From: Moringa oleifera
Taxonomy: Eukaryota > Streptophyta > Magnoliopsida > Brassicales > Moringaceae
Reading direction: 5' to 3'
NCBI GenBank assembly: GCA_021397835.1
Contig: JAJFZO010000609.1
Span: forward strand, 3,660,001-3,724,000
DNA: 64,000 nucleotides
Below are positions 32,861 to 45,436 of the stretch, one piece after another. How positions within the stretch are numbered: position 1 is the first letter of the stretch; every line of letters begins with the position of its first letter. Position numbers and translations under genes: made by a program. The notes under the pieces are model-generated. The model was given only the letters and a program-made list of their open reading frames with translations. It was not told the DNA's origin and made no database searches.

Positions 32861-33219
32861 GAAAAAAGATGGAAAAGAACACAAAGACTAGTGGCTTATT
32901 GAGGGAAAAATATAACTTTAACTAGGTGAAGATGGCCTACTGCTTCTTTTTAGGTATCGTAACTACAAATTAAAAAAAAGGTGAGCATGGAATGTCCCTA
33001 ATAGATCACTCTGATACTTTAATGAGTAAAAAATTCAGCAGTAAATAGATATCAAAATAAAATTAGCTTACCATTTTTAGAAGGGTACCTCGCATTTATA
33101 GTTAAGAGAGGTAAACATGTGATGTTTCAGGGCCATTACCTTAAAGATTTACTACTAAGAAAACGAAGAGAGATTTTTGGCTATTATTGAGCTAGCTAAG
33201 AATCTACTACCATCAATTT

Positions 33220-34800
33220 CTAAAAGCTTCAAGCATTTCTCCCTAGTGGCTTAAGGTTGAAGATGGAGCAAATAGGCTACCAGCGTGTGATGTCGTTATA
33301 AGAAATACTACTTGGTCATTCTAGTACCTTGAAGAATTCAAGGTACGTATAATTATTTACTAAAACAAATTATATTACATTTTACCATACTAAATATTAT
33401 TTTATTGTAGAAACATTTCGCATGCGATAAGGCAATCGATGGCATGGTAAAGGCTGCATGGAAGACTCGAGCTGTGAATCGATATGCTGATTTAATGTAC
33501 GCATGTCACTATAAGGTAAGAAATAAGCCTTCATTTGTCCCAAATATCATTTAAGAGTAATGACAGATAAAATAAAATCAGCTAGAGTACAAACAAAAAT
33601 GCGTGATCATGTCTCATAATCTACGAAGCGAGATAAGTGAATCGAGATTTGATCCCTCTAGACATAGTACTTGTTCATGTTCGCTACAAAATCATTATTA
33701 GTACTTGATACATATGATATTTAAATTAGTTATACAAACATAAACAAATATTATATGATTATTTATTAAGTAGGTTCTTTTTTTTCAAGTGTAGAAGTGG
33801 GGTCGTGAGCCTACGATTATAGAGCTTTTCAAATGGACTTATACTAAAAAGTCCAACCTTAATTAATAAGCGTGTCAAAAAAGTGAATATAAGTTTATCT
33901 TTTTAAAACATTTAATAAGTTAACTATAATTATGTCATTTTTTACTTCACCATTTAGTTTAGCTAATGAGTAAGTTAATATAATATTTTATTGTAAGAAA
34001 GCCTCGAGGAGTTGATTATTTTGGCTTCATAGTCATAAGAGAGATCTTTCGACACATTTGAGGTAAACTACAATATGCTCTACTATGAGACAATAGGTGA
34101 AGAGAAAAAAGCATCGAGTGATATGGGCTTTGCAGCCAAGCTCAATCATGGTATTCAAGCGACAGCTTTAGTAGCGAATGCTCTATTAACGATATAAGTA
34201 TGCAGCATATACCCTCTTTGGTCAAGGCCATGGAGGAATGCATAGAGCTGGAGTGTAAGCTCATGGAGGAGGAGCGTAGGTCCCTAAAGGAGTGATTAGA
34301 GGAGGAGCATAAAAGGAGTGAGCATGATCGCTTACACTTCGAGAATAAGTTGAAGGAGTATTTATAAAGAAAGGTTGATATGAATAAATGCATCCGCAGG
34401 ATTGAGGCTCTCCTTTTAAGAAGCACACCTCCAATATCGCCTGATGGTTAGATGCGTTTTTTCTATGAATATTATATTTAATGAGAACAAAAGACAATGT
34501 CGTATTTACTATCTTTTTTATGAACGTTATGCAATTTTAGTTTGCTTCGTTTAATGTACAGTGTAATAATTAATTTTAATATTTTTAAATTATATTATTT
34601 TAGTGATAGATTACAATCTATTGCTAAATCTTATCATTTAATAATCATTAAATTTAATGACAGATTTCAACCAATCGTTAAGTTTAGTGATAGATTAGAA
34701 TCTGTCACTAACTTAAACTTAGCGATATATTTGAATCAATCACTAAAAGTTAGAGAGAGATTTTAATTAGTCTCTAATCAGTCACTAAGGTATTCAAATT
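33220..34800 (+). mobile_element. CACTA (En/Spm)-type transposon relic
   Basis: Two signs agree. First, 33,410-34,450 gives fragments like HFACDKAIDGMVKAAWKTRAV and a C-terminal coiled-coil rich in Glu, Lys and Arg (34,230-34,370), as in the plant transposase family Ptta/En/Spm. Second, 34,590-34,790 holds at least four diverged copies of a short palindromic unit. Terminal CACTA ends were not located. Intron-like gaps separate the pieces. Confidence 0.55.
34590..34790. repeat. Subterminal palindromic repeats of CACTA relic
   Basis: Repeating units of the form AGTGATAGATT...AATCTGTCACTAA in both orientations, diverged from one another. Such arrays of a gcgacgga/tccgtcgc-like word are typical of CACTA subterminal regions. 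Confidence 0.6.
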
Positions 34801-34879
34801 TGTTTATTGGAAATTCGAGAAAGTAAGGATTTAGCATTGACTCAACCATGATTCTAGTAATATTCTATGATTTATGTAA

Positions 34880-36030
34880 GTATAGATAAATAAAGGTTAC
34901 GAATTAAGAAAGACAAATAGTTGTTAATATTTAGTTTTATTATTTTTCTTTTTTACTGTAACTCTTCTCTTATTTAAAAAGGATCTTGTACTCATAATAA
35001 AAACATAAAAAGAATCATAATTTCTCAATTTCTTAAATGGTGTTAAAGTAAGGTTGCCTATAATGTGTCTAAAACCTTAACTTGCTTTTCTTTATTTGTT
35101 GTTCCAAACTCATAAACCATGTCTAAATCCATATCTAAAATTATCAATCAAGCAGCCATTCTGTCAAACCCATTCTAGTAAAATTAGTCCAAGTCTATCC
35201 AAATCACTACAATTTGTTTAAATGGTGATAACTTCTTTTGTTAGTCATAATCCGTTAGAATGTATATTTGAGGGTAAGAGAAAATTGGCTACATCACCAG
35301 GGATAAAAAGGCTCTTGCAGTTAATGATCTATTATATGTTACTTGAGATTCTAAATCCATAGTCATGACATGGTCAGTAAACTCTATGGATGAGGATATC
35401 AGCTCTAATAACATGTGTTATCTTACTGTAAAAGAATTATGGGATAATGTGAGTTAGATGTACCCTCATCAAGGTAATCAATCTCAGGTTTTTGAGTTGA
35501 ATATGAAATTAGGAGAAATTTAGTAAGAGGATGACATTGACACCAAACACTTCAATTCATTGAAAAGATTATGGCAAGATCTTGACATTTTCAACACATA
35601 CAAGTGGAAATTTGTTGATCGATTGCAACTACCATAAGAAAACCATGGAAGATAGTCGTATCTACAAAAGTTTTTATTGGTCACAATGTTGAATTTGATG
35701 AAGTTTGAGGAAGAGTCATTAGTAAACATCCTTTCTCATCTATTAGTGAAGTTTTTTCTAAAGTTAGAAAGGAAAAAAGACGAAGGAATGTCATGCTCGA
35801 AAAAAGGACATTTGCTAGTGAGTTGATTGAAAATTCTTGATTACTAGTGTTGTTGAGAAGCCATGAGAATGGTGCGATTTTCTCAAAAAGCCACGCGACA
35901 CTCATAATGGCAGTTCAAATTAATGAATATTTAATGAGAGTCGTTAAGAATAGTATTCCACAAAAGAAAAAAAATATTTGCAAAGGAACTAAAGATCCTT
36001 GAGGAAGATCTGTGGAAAGAGAATAAGAAA
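34880..36030 (+). mobile_element. Copia element relic: LTR end, primer site and gag
   Basis: 34,940-35,030 resembles a Copia LTR 3' end (AAGGATCTTGTACTCATAATA). It is followed by AATGGTGTTAAAGTAAGG at 35,036, a worn form of the initiator tRNA-Met primer site (TGGTATCAGAGC). Then come gag fragments: NGDNFFCWSQSVRMY, VKELWDNV, LGEI, IFIG-NVEFDEV and ISEVFSKVRKEKRRRNVML (35,200-35,830). These match the gag of plant Copia elements; stops are frequent. Confidence 0.7.
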
Positions 36031-36039
36031 AAGGTCCTG

Positions 36040-38270
36040 TAGATTGTCTTTTGAAGTATTTTATAATAGGCTTAGCACAAGAACATGTTGAAGAAAATGG
36101 TTTGGTTAAATAAGAAGAAATGGAAGAGTCATAAAAAATAAGAGATATTTTACAAAAAATAAAATTTAGTAAAGTATTAACTTAGTTTGGTTTAAAGAGC
36201 AAATTTATTTTATATCTAAATAACTAATTTCAATATATGGAATATGAAGTAATAAATCAATTGTGCATTAAAAAAATAAATAAACTTGAGCATGATAATG
36301 AGAACTAAGCAAAGTGCAATAAAGCTAAGAAAACAAAAATTCAACTTAAGCTCATCTATCATTCATGATTGTTCTTGGATACGTCATAATAATATGTCTT
36401 AAATACTCATTGGATAATTAAAAGGTAAGAGAAAGTAAAGAGGAGGAGTTTGTATAGAGGTTAAAACTTTTAAAGTTATAAAGGGTAAGTCTAAGCAAAT
36501 TATATGGACAAATGTGTAAAAAAATATTGTATGTTTGAGTTATAAAATGGATTGGTGCTTTGGATTGTTCTTTAAACATTTAAAAGTGCATTGGATTTGC
36601 TAGATGAGCACTTGCATAACTAAATAAAAATGAGATAAATAAGGTGTGACTTACTTGATAAGCTATGCAATTCTATCTATGACACAAAATACTTTATTGA
36701 CCAAGAATCAATGATACAAAATCACTTTCTTTGGTCATAAGCCTATGATACAAAAAATATGCAGATATGATTATGATCTTATGGTCAATATGTTGACATA
36801 AAATTTTTAAAGCATTTACTTATCTTGTTGGCTATAATATAAAAAGAAAATAAAATTGTATATCACTTACATATGTTTGTTTATATTTGATCTTTAATAA
36901 GTAAGAATAACATGTTTGTTATTAACTTTTGATTTGGATAATGTGTTTGACATGGTCAATTGTTGTTATATGTTTATACTTATTAAGTTGTAACTCACTA
37001 AATCACAAATAAATTTTTAGATTAGTAAAGTTGAAAAGTAAAGTCATCAATAAAACTTGAAAACTATACGAAACACAAGTCAGTGGTCTATCATCTTCTA
37101 TGTTTTCTCTTTTTAAGCCCTTTTGTATACTTAGTACAAGTAAGGGATTTATTTATTTATTTATATACAGCAAGAAAGTTAAGACATGTGATGTAAAAGA
37201 AAACTTCTCTAATTTTATAGATCAACTTATTTATACAATGCATAAATGTTGATTTCACTTATATGAAGCATCTTTTAAAAGCCACATATTTATGGTATTT
37301 AAAACCAAATGATGACCTTTTACAATGATATGTGACATGATATCAGGAGATAAATGTTGTATATATAATTTAAGTTGTTTTTAAAGGAACTACAGGAGCT
37401 TCATGAAAAATTTCTCTTTATTATCAAGAATAAAGATAAAAGAACCCTAGAGTACTAGGGCTCTTATTAATGGTAAAAAGTTAAGCAAAAACTTCTCTTA
37501 AAAACTACTTGAAACCTAGTTTGTCAACTACGAACATAAAACCTGTAATGTAGTAAAACATTCTAGGAGTAATTTAAGAAGGGGAAATCTCTTTAAACTT
37601 GCATAGGTCGAATACGGAGGGAGGTTAAAGAAAATGAATGTTACAGTTCAAAATAGTACACACAAAGAGTATTCTTCATAAGAGTACAACCACACTTTCT
37701 AAAAGTAAGATGAAATAGACTAACGAAATCAGAAATTTTCTTTTCTTTCCTTAAAGACTCCAAATCTTTCAAAGAAGTTTAACAAACCACTTTTAAGGCA
37801 AAAAAGGAAGCCATGAATTGCGAAAGAAAAAGCAAAGCTTACCCAAACACATTGAACAACACTTATGGTCTGATGTTGGATGTAAGAACCTCAAAATGTT
37901 GGTTGTTTTTTGAAGAAACCCTAAAGAAACAAAGATGAAAGTACCATTAAAGGCAACAGAGAGACTTCTACTTTACTTTGAGACTAGAAAGGGAAAATTA
38001 CTTTGAAAAGACCCATCATGAAGAGGGTTTGGAACAAGTTACAAAAGAGCAACCAAAAAGACTCATTCTTCTTAATCTGATGGGATGTAGGATCAAGCAA
38101 ATGATCCATATTTTCAAATAAAAATATTATTTGTTGATGTCAAAGTATTGTAACATGCAAAAATAGAACAAAATAGTAAATATAAAGGGATAAGTGGGAA
38201 AATCTTCTCCTTGGGTTTAAAAAGAAAACATCTAGTTTTTAAAACTAAGAAATAAAGGGCTTTAAATCAT
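36040..38270. other. Unrecognised AT-rich DNA inside element 1
   Basis: About 2.2 kb without a recognisable coding stretch. It may be the decayed remainder of the gypsy or Copia internal regions. Just before 38,271 the phrase AAATAAAGGGCTTTAAATCAT resembles the polypurine area that precedes the 3' LTR of element 2. Confidence 0.5.
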
Positions 38271-38888
38271 TGTATCAATATTTGGACTTGGACAATAGGC
38301 TCAAGGAGAATATCTAAATTACCATGATCTAGTCTAGAATTACTCTAATATGATATAGACTATAGGTTGATGGCCCAAGTTCAAAATGTTGCCCAAGGTA
38401 CTAAAATGACCCAAGTAGCACTTCTTATAAGGACCTCGCATAGTGGCAATCCATTTACTTTATTTTTAACTTTATGCATAGTAAGAAATATACTTAAAGC
38501 TTTTGGAAATTAATGGTAATGAATTCCTTGCCAACTCAATAGTGATTAGGAATTTTTCTTTATTTCCTTAATTGTAAATCTTAGAGGTAACAATCTTAAA
38601 ATGTCAGATGTGCACCTCTCTTAAATAAAAATACTAGTACCTTACTAAAGAAACTACATTAATTTCATTTCCATATCGATTTGCTTCCAAATTCATTACT
38701 CAACAAAGTATCAGAGTGATCCTCGAGGACACTCCATGCTCATCTTCTTTTAATTTTGCATTGTCAACTTTCAAAAAGAAGCAATAAGTTGCCTTCACCT
38801 AGCTAAAGATAAATCCTTCCTTTAACCTCAACAAATCACTAGTCTTTATGTTTTTTTCCTTCTTTTTCTAAAATCAAAATTTGTAACA
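38271..38888 (+). repeat. 3' LTR of gypsy element 1
   Basis: About 618 bp, begins TGTATCAATATTTGGAC, like both LTRs of element 2 (TGTTATATCAATATTTGG at 39,209 and TGTATCAACATTTGGACC at 44,205), and ends TTTGTAACA. Confidence 0.75.
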
Positions 38889-39208
38889 ACCATATCATAT
38901 CATCGATGATTTAAATTTACAATAGAAGTGCATCAATATAAGAAAAAATAAGATTTCATTAAATTTCTCTCTTTTTTTAAGTACATGTAAGTTTGTTTAT
39001 TCGATTTAAATACTTGTTTACCACCACATTTACTAAATGCTCATTCATTCAAAATATTAAATGAATTGCAACTATGGGTTATTGTTGATATAAACCATTC
39101 AAAAATAGTTATTGGAGTTAGATATAATTGTCATAATACATCCATTTTAAAAAAAATGAAGGAATGACTATCGTATGATATAACATGTATATAATCTAAA
39201 AACCTGAA
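38889..39208. other. Spacer between the two gypsy elements
   Basis: About 320 bp of AT-rich DNA between the two retroelements. No gene seen. Confidence 0.6.
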
Positions 39209-39843
39209 TGTTATATCAATATTTGGACCTAGATAATAGGCTCAAAGAGGAAAATCCACATCGTCACAATTTAACTTAGAAATTGCTTTAACATAATATG
39301 GATCCAACCTTGATAGCCTAAACGTGAAGTGTGGCCCAAACTATCATAAGAGTCCAGGCAACCGAGAGACCAAAATGCCCTAGGTAGCTTTTAGTGAAGA
39401 TCTATACCTCAACAGCTCATGAACCTTGTCTTCAACCTCATGATAGTGAGGAAGAAACACTCGAAGCTTCCAAAACCTAATGATAACAGATCCATCCCCA
39501 GTTTAGCAATGCCCAAAACATCATACCTAGATTTTTTTAATTCCAAAAATATAGCCAAGTTACAAATTTCTTACAAATATATACCCAAGTATTATCTTCC
39601 AAACCTAGGCTACTTTTCATTTTCGTAATATCTCACTGCCAATCTCATTACTAATTTAAGCATCAAAGTAATCCCATGGGACACCTCTATGCTCACCTCT
39701 TTTTAAGTTTTGTAAAAAATCAATTAGAACATCAATTCATCAAAGATAAAGAACAGCTCCATTGAAGCTTCATTTTTCTTTTACTATCACATTAGTTTGG
39801 TCATTTTCTCTTTTCTCTCTTTATACAATTTCTTGCAATAATA
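39209..39843 (+). repeat. 5' LTR of gypsy element 2
   Basis: About 635 bp. It shares an ordered series of phrases with 44,205-44,813: ATTTGGACCTAGATAAT, CATAAGAG, GGAAGAAACA, TTTAAGCAT, AATCAATTA and ACATTAGTTTGGTCATTTTC. The two LTRs have diverged strongly, so the element is old. Confidence 0.8.
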
Positions 39844-41210
39844 ATCTAGTGGATTCTGTGGAAATCACAACGAAAAAATTCATTATTCTATTTGGCTTTA
39901 TCTTTCATTCAAAACTTATTACTGCATTTGGCTTACTCATTTTTATCATTGAAAAAAAATAATTCTAAAATTTTAGAATGATTTCTCTTTTTCTAGAAAT
40001 ATATTTTTTATAAAGAAACATGAAAGATCAAACAACACATTAACCATTATCTTTGGGAAGTCTATCTAGTTAAATGACTCCGTAAACACATACGCATTTG
40101 GTTTTATATATGGTATGCTCTTTTTCTTTTCTTTAATTTGATTTATAGATTTCATTGCGACGCCAATTCCTCTTTTTTCAAGAATGTATTCTCTGATCAA
40201 TGAATAAAAAATACTTAAAATAGGGGATCCTATTAAGAAATGCAATTGATGGCTCAAAAAAAGGATTTGAGAAAAAAGAATACTTTGTTAATATATCTTT
40301 ACTAAAACCAATAAAGAGAAAGAGATGGAGCAAGTCAAAAGAGAAAAGAAACCAAACAGGTCCTACTTATTACTATGATTATATGTACTTTAAAGCCAAT
40401 TAAATGGTAATGGTGATGGATTTTCATATTTGGATCCTGCCTATCATTATTAAGTGGATAAATATGCTTTAATGAACATGGTCAAATGTGGGGTTCTTAA
40501 CTTAGTTGTAACTCTAATAAATACTTGAAAGTTAGATCAATGTGAAATTTTCTCTTTTTTAATGAATTTAAGAATCATCACCCAAAAAAAAAAAAGTTCC
40601 ACGTGATAAAGAAAGAGGCTAAAAAAGGAAAGGAGATGCAAACACTATACTGCACACAATAAAGACAAAAAAAATTAAGACTATTAAAAGAGTGTGGCAT
40701 TTCAAGCAAAATGGTACCCTTCTAAAGTAAAAATATATTGCATTAAATAAAAACAGTTTCAACTGCATAAAAATAGCTTTGACTACATTAAAATAGCTTC
40801 AACAGCATAAAGATAGCTTTAGCTACCTAACAACAACATCAATTATACGAAAAATAGCCACTACCAAATCCAATTTACTGTAACACCATCATAACAGCTT
40901 CTTAAGTATAAAAGGTTCGTGAATAGCATAATGAAAAGGAAAGATCCATTAAAGAAATCCTAGAAATCAAGAACCTAGAATAAATGACAGTTGATGGGAG
41001 GTTTGTTGGGCTATCTGATCCATGATGTGTTAAGCATGAACTTGCCCACGAGCATGGATGCACTTTTTATCAATGGGAACAAGCATATTAATAAAAAAAA
41101 AAAGAAAAAGAGAGAAAGTAAGAGTTTTTATAATCATTTAAAGTTGAGCTTCACAAGGTCTAAACAAAGAAGAGCCTCCAAGAAGTAGTTAAAAACTTAC
41201 AGAAAGCTCT
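39844..41210. other. 5' internal region of gypsy element 2
   Basis: Untranslated leader and eroded gag start; no clear protein match. 40,735-40,830 holds several repeats of a short phrase like ACAGCATAAA(A/G)ATAGCTT. Confidence 0.5.
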
Positions 41211-41219
41211 TCTTGCCCT

Positions 41220-43240
41220 CGAAAGTATCAAAATGAGAGATGTTAAGAAGAATAAAAGAAATATACTTCATTTATCGTATCCAAGTAGCATATTTTGACA
41301 ACCATACAAGATGAAGCCTAAGTTACAAGACCACACAAAATGCTAGCAAATCCAACTATCACAATAGAAGAAAATTTTGCAGATTTTATAACGATCAAGA
41401 GGTATGACATAAAAGACTGTTGAGACTTGAAGGAAGAAATCTAACACCTCATAAGTAAGGGACATCTCTCTCACTATGTAGATAAAATCAGTATGGAAAA
41501 AGGATGACAAATAAAATTTTAAAATCTCCCAGAAGAAGCTCTAAAAAGAAATCTTGAAAAAGATCCTCACGCCAAGAACCTGAAGTTGAACTTATTTAAG
41601 AAGGAATGACCTAATTATTCACTTTAGCTATTTTATTCAATAGGAGGTAATAAAGAAAGAAAGATGAATAATGTAACAGTTGTTGGCATTGCATTTGATG
41701 GAGAAATAATTGCCCCTAGAAAGGCATATGCCAAAAAAAGATTAGAGGAAAGATTGAAAACAAAAAAACTCTGCTCAAAATAGACAATCTCTTTCTTAGA
41801 AGTTGATCCAGGAGATGTTTTAACTCTTCATAATGAAGCTTTAATCGTCAATTGACATCAAAACAATACTGATTAATATTAAAAGCATTGTTTATGTTAT
41901 GTATTGTAAGACTTTCTCAAATCTTGGGATGGTAGAAAATTGCCTGAAACTTTTTGATAACCTTTAAAGGAAGAGAGTTACTTATTGAAGGAATTATTAA
42001 GCTACTAGTCATTGTTAGAACTGAAGGAAAGGATGTCGCCATGATGACCACATTTTTGGTAGTTTAACCATCAGTAACATGCAATGTAATGATTGAGAGG
42101 CCTAAATGAAATTCATTACAAGGAGTGATGTCCACGCACCATTTAGTGATGAATTATTTCATATAGAGGAGTAAAATTATTGAAATGAGACCAACAATTG
42201 TTCCTATAGTGATACCTAATTTCCCTTAAAAAGGAAAATAAGTCAGTTTATCAATTAGCCTTCACCAAAGAAACAAAAAGCAACTTTAAAGAGCAAAACC
42301 TGTAAAACAACTTCAAGAAGTTCACATTGGCCAAAAAAAAAAAAAAGCCAAACAAACAACCAGAATCGGGGGACTTTTAACCCTTAAGAAAGGAGATTTT
42401 TTTTTTTTTTTTTGATTCCTCTAAAACCACACTGCTATGTTTGTATGATTTCCTTTAGATATACCACGGATAGAGCCACAGGTGACTACAAATAAGCTAT
42501 GTGTCAGCCTCTTTTCTTAAATCAGTAAAGTAAAAAAAAGAAAACATTCTTTATGAACAAGACAATAGGCTATAAAGAAAGAAGTCTCCGCTTTCTTAGA
42601 TAATGGTTCATCTAAAAACTTCAATACTCATAAATAGATTATCAAAAGTTTTGCTTGTCAAGAACCATAATGAACAATGGCAAGTGTATAGATTGTACTT
42701 ATTTAAATAAAGCTTATACATCCTTTTACCTTGTATTAATCAACTCGCCGATAGGGCCACTGGATATGAATTACTTAACTGCATGGATGCCTTTTTTACA
42801 TACAATCAAATCTCAATAGAGCCTAGCAATGAAGAAATAATGACTTTAATTACTAAACATGGAACCTAACTATAAGGCTATGCCGTTCAACATTAGGCAT
42901 GTTGGAAGTTACTTAATAGCGATTGGTCAACAAGATCTTTGATTAACAAATCAGATAGGACATCGAATCTCATTTCCATGACATGATTGTAAAGAAAAAC
43001 AAGTAAGAAAAATATGCTCCAAATTCGGAAGAAAATTTCAAAATACTTAGAAGATATCAAATAAAGCTTAACTCAAACTAGTGCACTTTTAACGTATCTT
43101 CAAGAAAAATCCTAGAGTTTATGATTGCCCAACGAGGAATAGAGGCAAATCCAGAAAAAATTGAAGTAATAATGTAGATAAAGCCTCTAGAACTGTAAGA
43201 AAGATCCAAAATTTAATTGAAAGAATTATAGTGTTAAGTG
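41220..43240 (+). pseudogene. Gypsy gag-protease-RT relic (element 2)
   Basis: In broken frames: RKFCRFYNDQE (41,380), RKAYAKKRLEERL and PGDVLTLHNEALIV (41,730-41,850, protease start), CNVMIERPK and STHHLVMNY (42,080-42,150, protease end), CMDAFFTYNQISIEPSNEE (42,780, RT palm before the catalytic motif), then KILRRYQIKLNSN and QRGIEANPEKIEVIM (43,040-43,180). All carry stops. The catalytic YxDD-type motif is not readable. Confidence 0.75.
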
Positions 43241-43494
43241 AGAAGTTATTTATTGAAGGAGATTTAATTTCAAACCCATGAGAAGCTATTAGAAAATTTA
43301 TCTTTAATTAGAAAAGATCTTATTTTATAACTGAAGTTATCGAGCTAGGGTTGTATAAGCTAAAAACCAAGGAAGAAAATTTGGTCCTTAGAACATGAAT
43401 TTTGTCAATCCAAGGAAGTTTTTTCCTTACAGTATGTTACGCGCATCGAGAATGCCAAGCAGTATAACAAACATAGGCAAAAAACTAAGTCAAA

Positions 43495-43806
43495 AGCCTC
43501 ATAGGGCAACAAACAGAGGTGATAATTAAAATAAAAGCCTTGTAGGGCAACAAACAAAATCAGTTAGCCATGAAAGGCAAATAAAAAGTACTCAGCCTCA
43601 AAAAGGCAAAAATAAAGTACTTAAACAATTAAAGGCAATAAAATAGCATACTCAGCCTCATAAGGCAAATAAAACATTTAGACTCATAAAGCAAACAAAA
43701 CATTCAATCTCATAACGCAAACAAAAAACATAAGCCTTGATAGATAAAACAAAGTACTTAGCCTCGAAAGGCAAAGTAAAGTACTTAGCCCCAAAAGGTA
43801 AATCAA
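43495..43806. repeat. Minisatellite before the 3' LTR
   Basis: About eleven diverged units of 26-38 bp, each containing a version of AGCCTCATAAGGCAAA(T/C)AAAA and often a spacer ending AAGTACTT. It lies between the RT relic and the 3' LTR, a place where Tat/Ogre-like gypsy elements often carry tandem repeats. Confidence 0.8.
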
Positions 43807-44204
43807 ACATCAACAAAAGCAGGTACTTACAACCTAAATAACCTCAACAACAATAGATACCTATAAGACGTAGACAACGTGAACAAAAATAAATACTTAG
43901 AGATCCTAATACAATCAAAGAAGTTCTAAAAGCCTGGATCACCTATAGGTTTTGGAGCTTTAAATCCAAACATCTCAGGTGAAGTATCAACATGTAAGTT
44001 TTAAATTTTCAAACTAAACCAAAATTTTCTAATAAATAATAGCAAATGACTATCTCTACAATATTAAAAGTTGATCCAGAAATATGATCAAAATACAAAT
44101 AAAGAATGAAAGTCAATAAAAAAAAAGATACGTATAATTTTACTCTTTTTATCAAAATAATCATTCATATTTTTTTTCAAATAATAGAAGTGAGGGGCTT
44201 TTAT

Positions 44205-44813
44205 TGTATCAACATTTGGACCTAGATAATGGCTTCAAGAGAAAAATCCACATCATCACAATTAAAGCCTAACATAGACCCAAGCTTGGAAACCCACACC
44301 TTAAAGTGTACCTAAAATATCATAAGAGCCCAAGCAACCCAAGGGACTAAAATGGCCCAGGTAACTTTTGTAAGAACCTATATCACGGTGGCTCATGAGC
44401 CTCATCTTTAACCTCATGACACAGAGGAAGAAACATTTAAAACTCTCAAAACTTAGTGATTACAGATTCATCACCAACTTATACCTAGATTTCTTGATGT
44501 TATTCTTGAGAATGATTACTCAAAAAACCAGTTAAATTACAAATTTCTTATTAATACTCATGTACCTTTTTCAAACTCAAATTATTTTTTTATTTTTATA
44601 ACATCTTGTTGCTAATTTTAGTATTGATTTAAGCATAAAATAATCCAGTGGGGCATCCCATGCTATCTCCTTTTAGGTTTTGTAAGAAATCAATTAAAAC
44701 TTCAACTCATTAAAGACAAAAAAGAGCTTCATTAAAATTTCATTTTCCCCTCACTAGTACATTAGTTTGGTCATTTTCCCTTTCTTTCTTTATAACATTT
44801 TTTTTCAGCAATT
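44205..44813 (+). repeat. 3' LTR of gypsy element 2
   Basis: About 609 bp beginning TGTATCAACATTTGGACC, preceded by the purine-rich GAAGTGAGGGG (44,187-44,197), a likely polypurine tract. It pairs with 39,209-39,843. Confidence 0.8.
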
Positions 44814-45284
44814 CTAAATAATCATACATTAATGTAAATATAAGTGATACATTAAATGGATTAATTTCATGCTTTAGTACATGTAATGCAGTTTGTCTAT
44901 TGGTCTATGGACATGGAGTTTAACTAAAAATAACTTATGAATCAACAGCACATCATGGAACGACAGTCCAATCATATATTATTGTTTTGATAAAAAAAAT
45001 TAAAGAAATGAATCAAACATTTTTCATTGATTTAAGATAATATTAAAATTTTAATAAAATATTTAAAAATTATTTTAATAATTTATTATATTAATATAAA
45101 ATATTAAAAAAATCAACCAACAATTTTATTAAATGATCACCTGTAAAAATCCATACGCTAAGAAAAAGTACGCTCAGCCCTCTTGGGTCCCCAGTCCTCT
45201 ACCCGTGTTTTGGCCGACGGAGATCGCAGAAAGTACGCTCTTCAAGTGAATGAAACACCCCCTCCCCAACAAAGATTAGCCGAC
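44814..45284. other. Spacer upstream of the PPR gene
   Basis: AT-rich until about 45,150, then base composition becomes balanced on entering the promoter of the PPR gene. No other gene seen. Confidence 0.6.
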
Positions 45285-45292
45285 TAGGGTTT
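45285..45292 (-). promoter_or_regulatory. Telo-box in PPR gene promoter or 5' UTR
   Basis: TAGGGTTT, the complement of the telo-box AAACCCTA, 145 bp before the ATG. This element is common in 5' regions of plant genes for translation and organelle biogenesis. It is a short match and may be chance. Confidence 0.45.
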
Positions 45293-45436
45293 TAGCTTTT
45301 CTGTGGTTTGCAAAGGGTGGAAGACGGGGGCAACAAACACTGGAAAAATCAGGTAATTATTTCTGGACACTTAACGAAGAAGGAAAAAAGACCACAATTT
45401 ACATTTTAAAACCTCAACTTTCGGCCCTGAAGTTCA

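Larger units (their letters stand above)
30584..38888 (+). mobile_element. Decayed Ty3/gypsy LTR element 1 with nested remnants
   Basis: Bounded by the truncated LTR at 30,584 and the fuller LTR at 38,271-38,888. It holds a gag relic (31,600-32,860), then a CACTA-like relic and a Copia relic that look inserted, then about 2.2 kb of unrecognised AT-rich DNA. No intact frame remains. The LTR family is the same as that of element 2. Confidence 0.65.
39209..44813 (+). mobile_element. Decayed Ty3/gypsy LTR element 2
   Basis: 5.6 kb element with two LTRs in direct orientation, gag and protease traces (41,220-42,230), reverse transcriptase traces (42,600-43,240) and a minisatellite before the 3' LTR (43,495-43,806). 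RNase H and integrase are not found, so it is internally deleted. It belongs to the same family as element 1 (similar LTR and gag). The RT wording, including QRGIEANPEKI, fits plant non-chromovirus gypsy elements (Tat/Athila side); the exact lineage is uncertain. Confidence 0.75.

Noticed and set aside
34142..34497. Minus-strand frames rich in Ser and His
   Set aside because: Antisense of the Glu/Lys-rich coiled-coil part of the CACTA transposase relic.
43495..43806. CRISPR-like array
   Set aside because: Units are diverged, spacing is irregular, the place is inside a plant retrotransposon, and the genome is eukaryotic.
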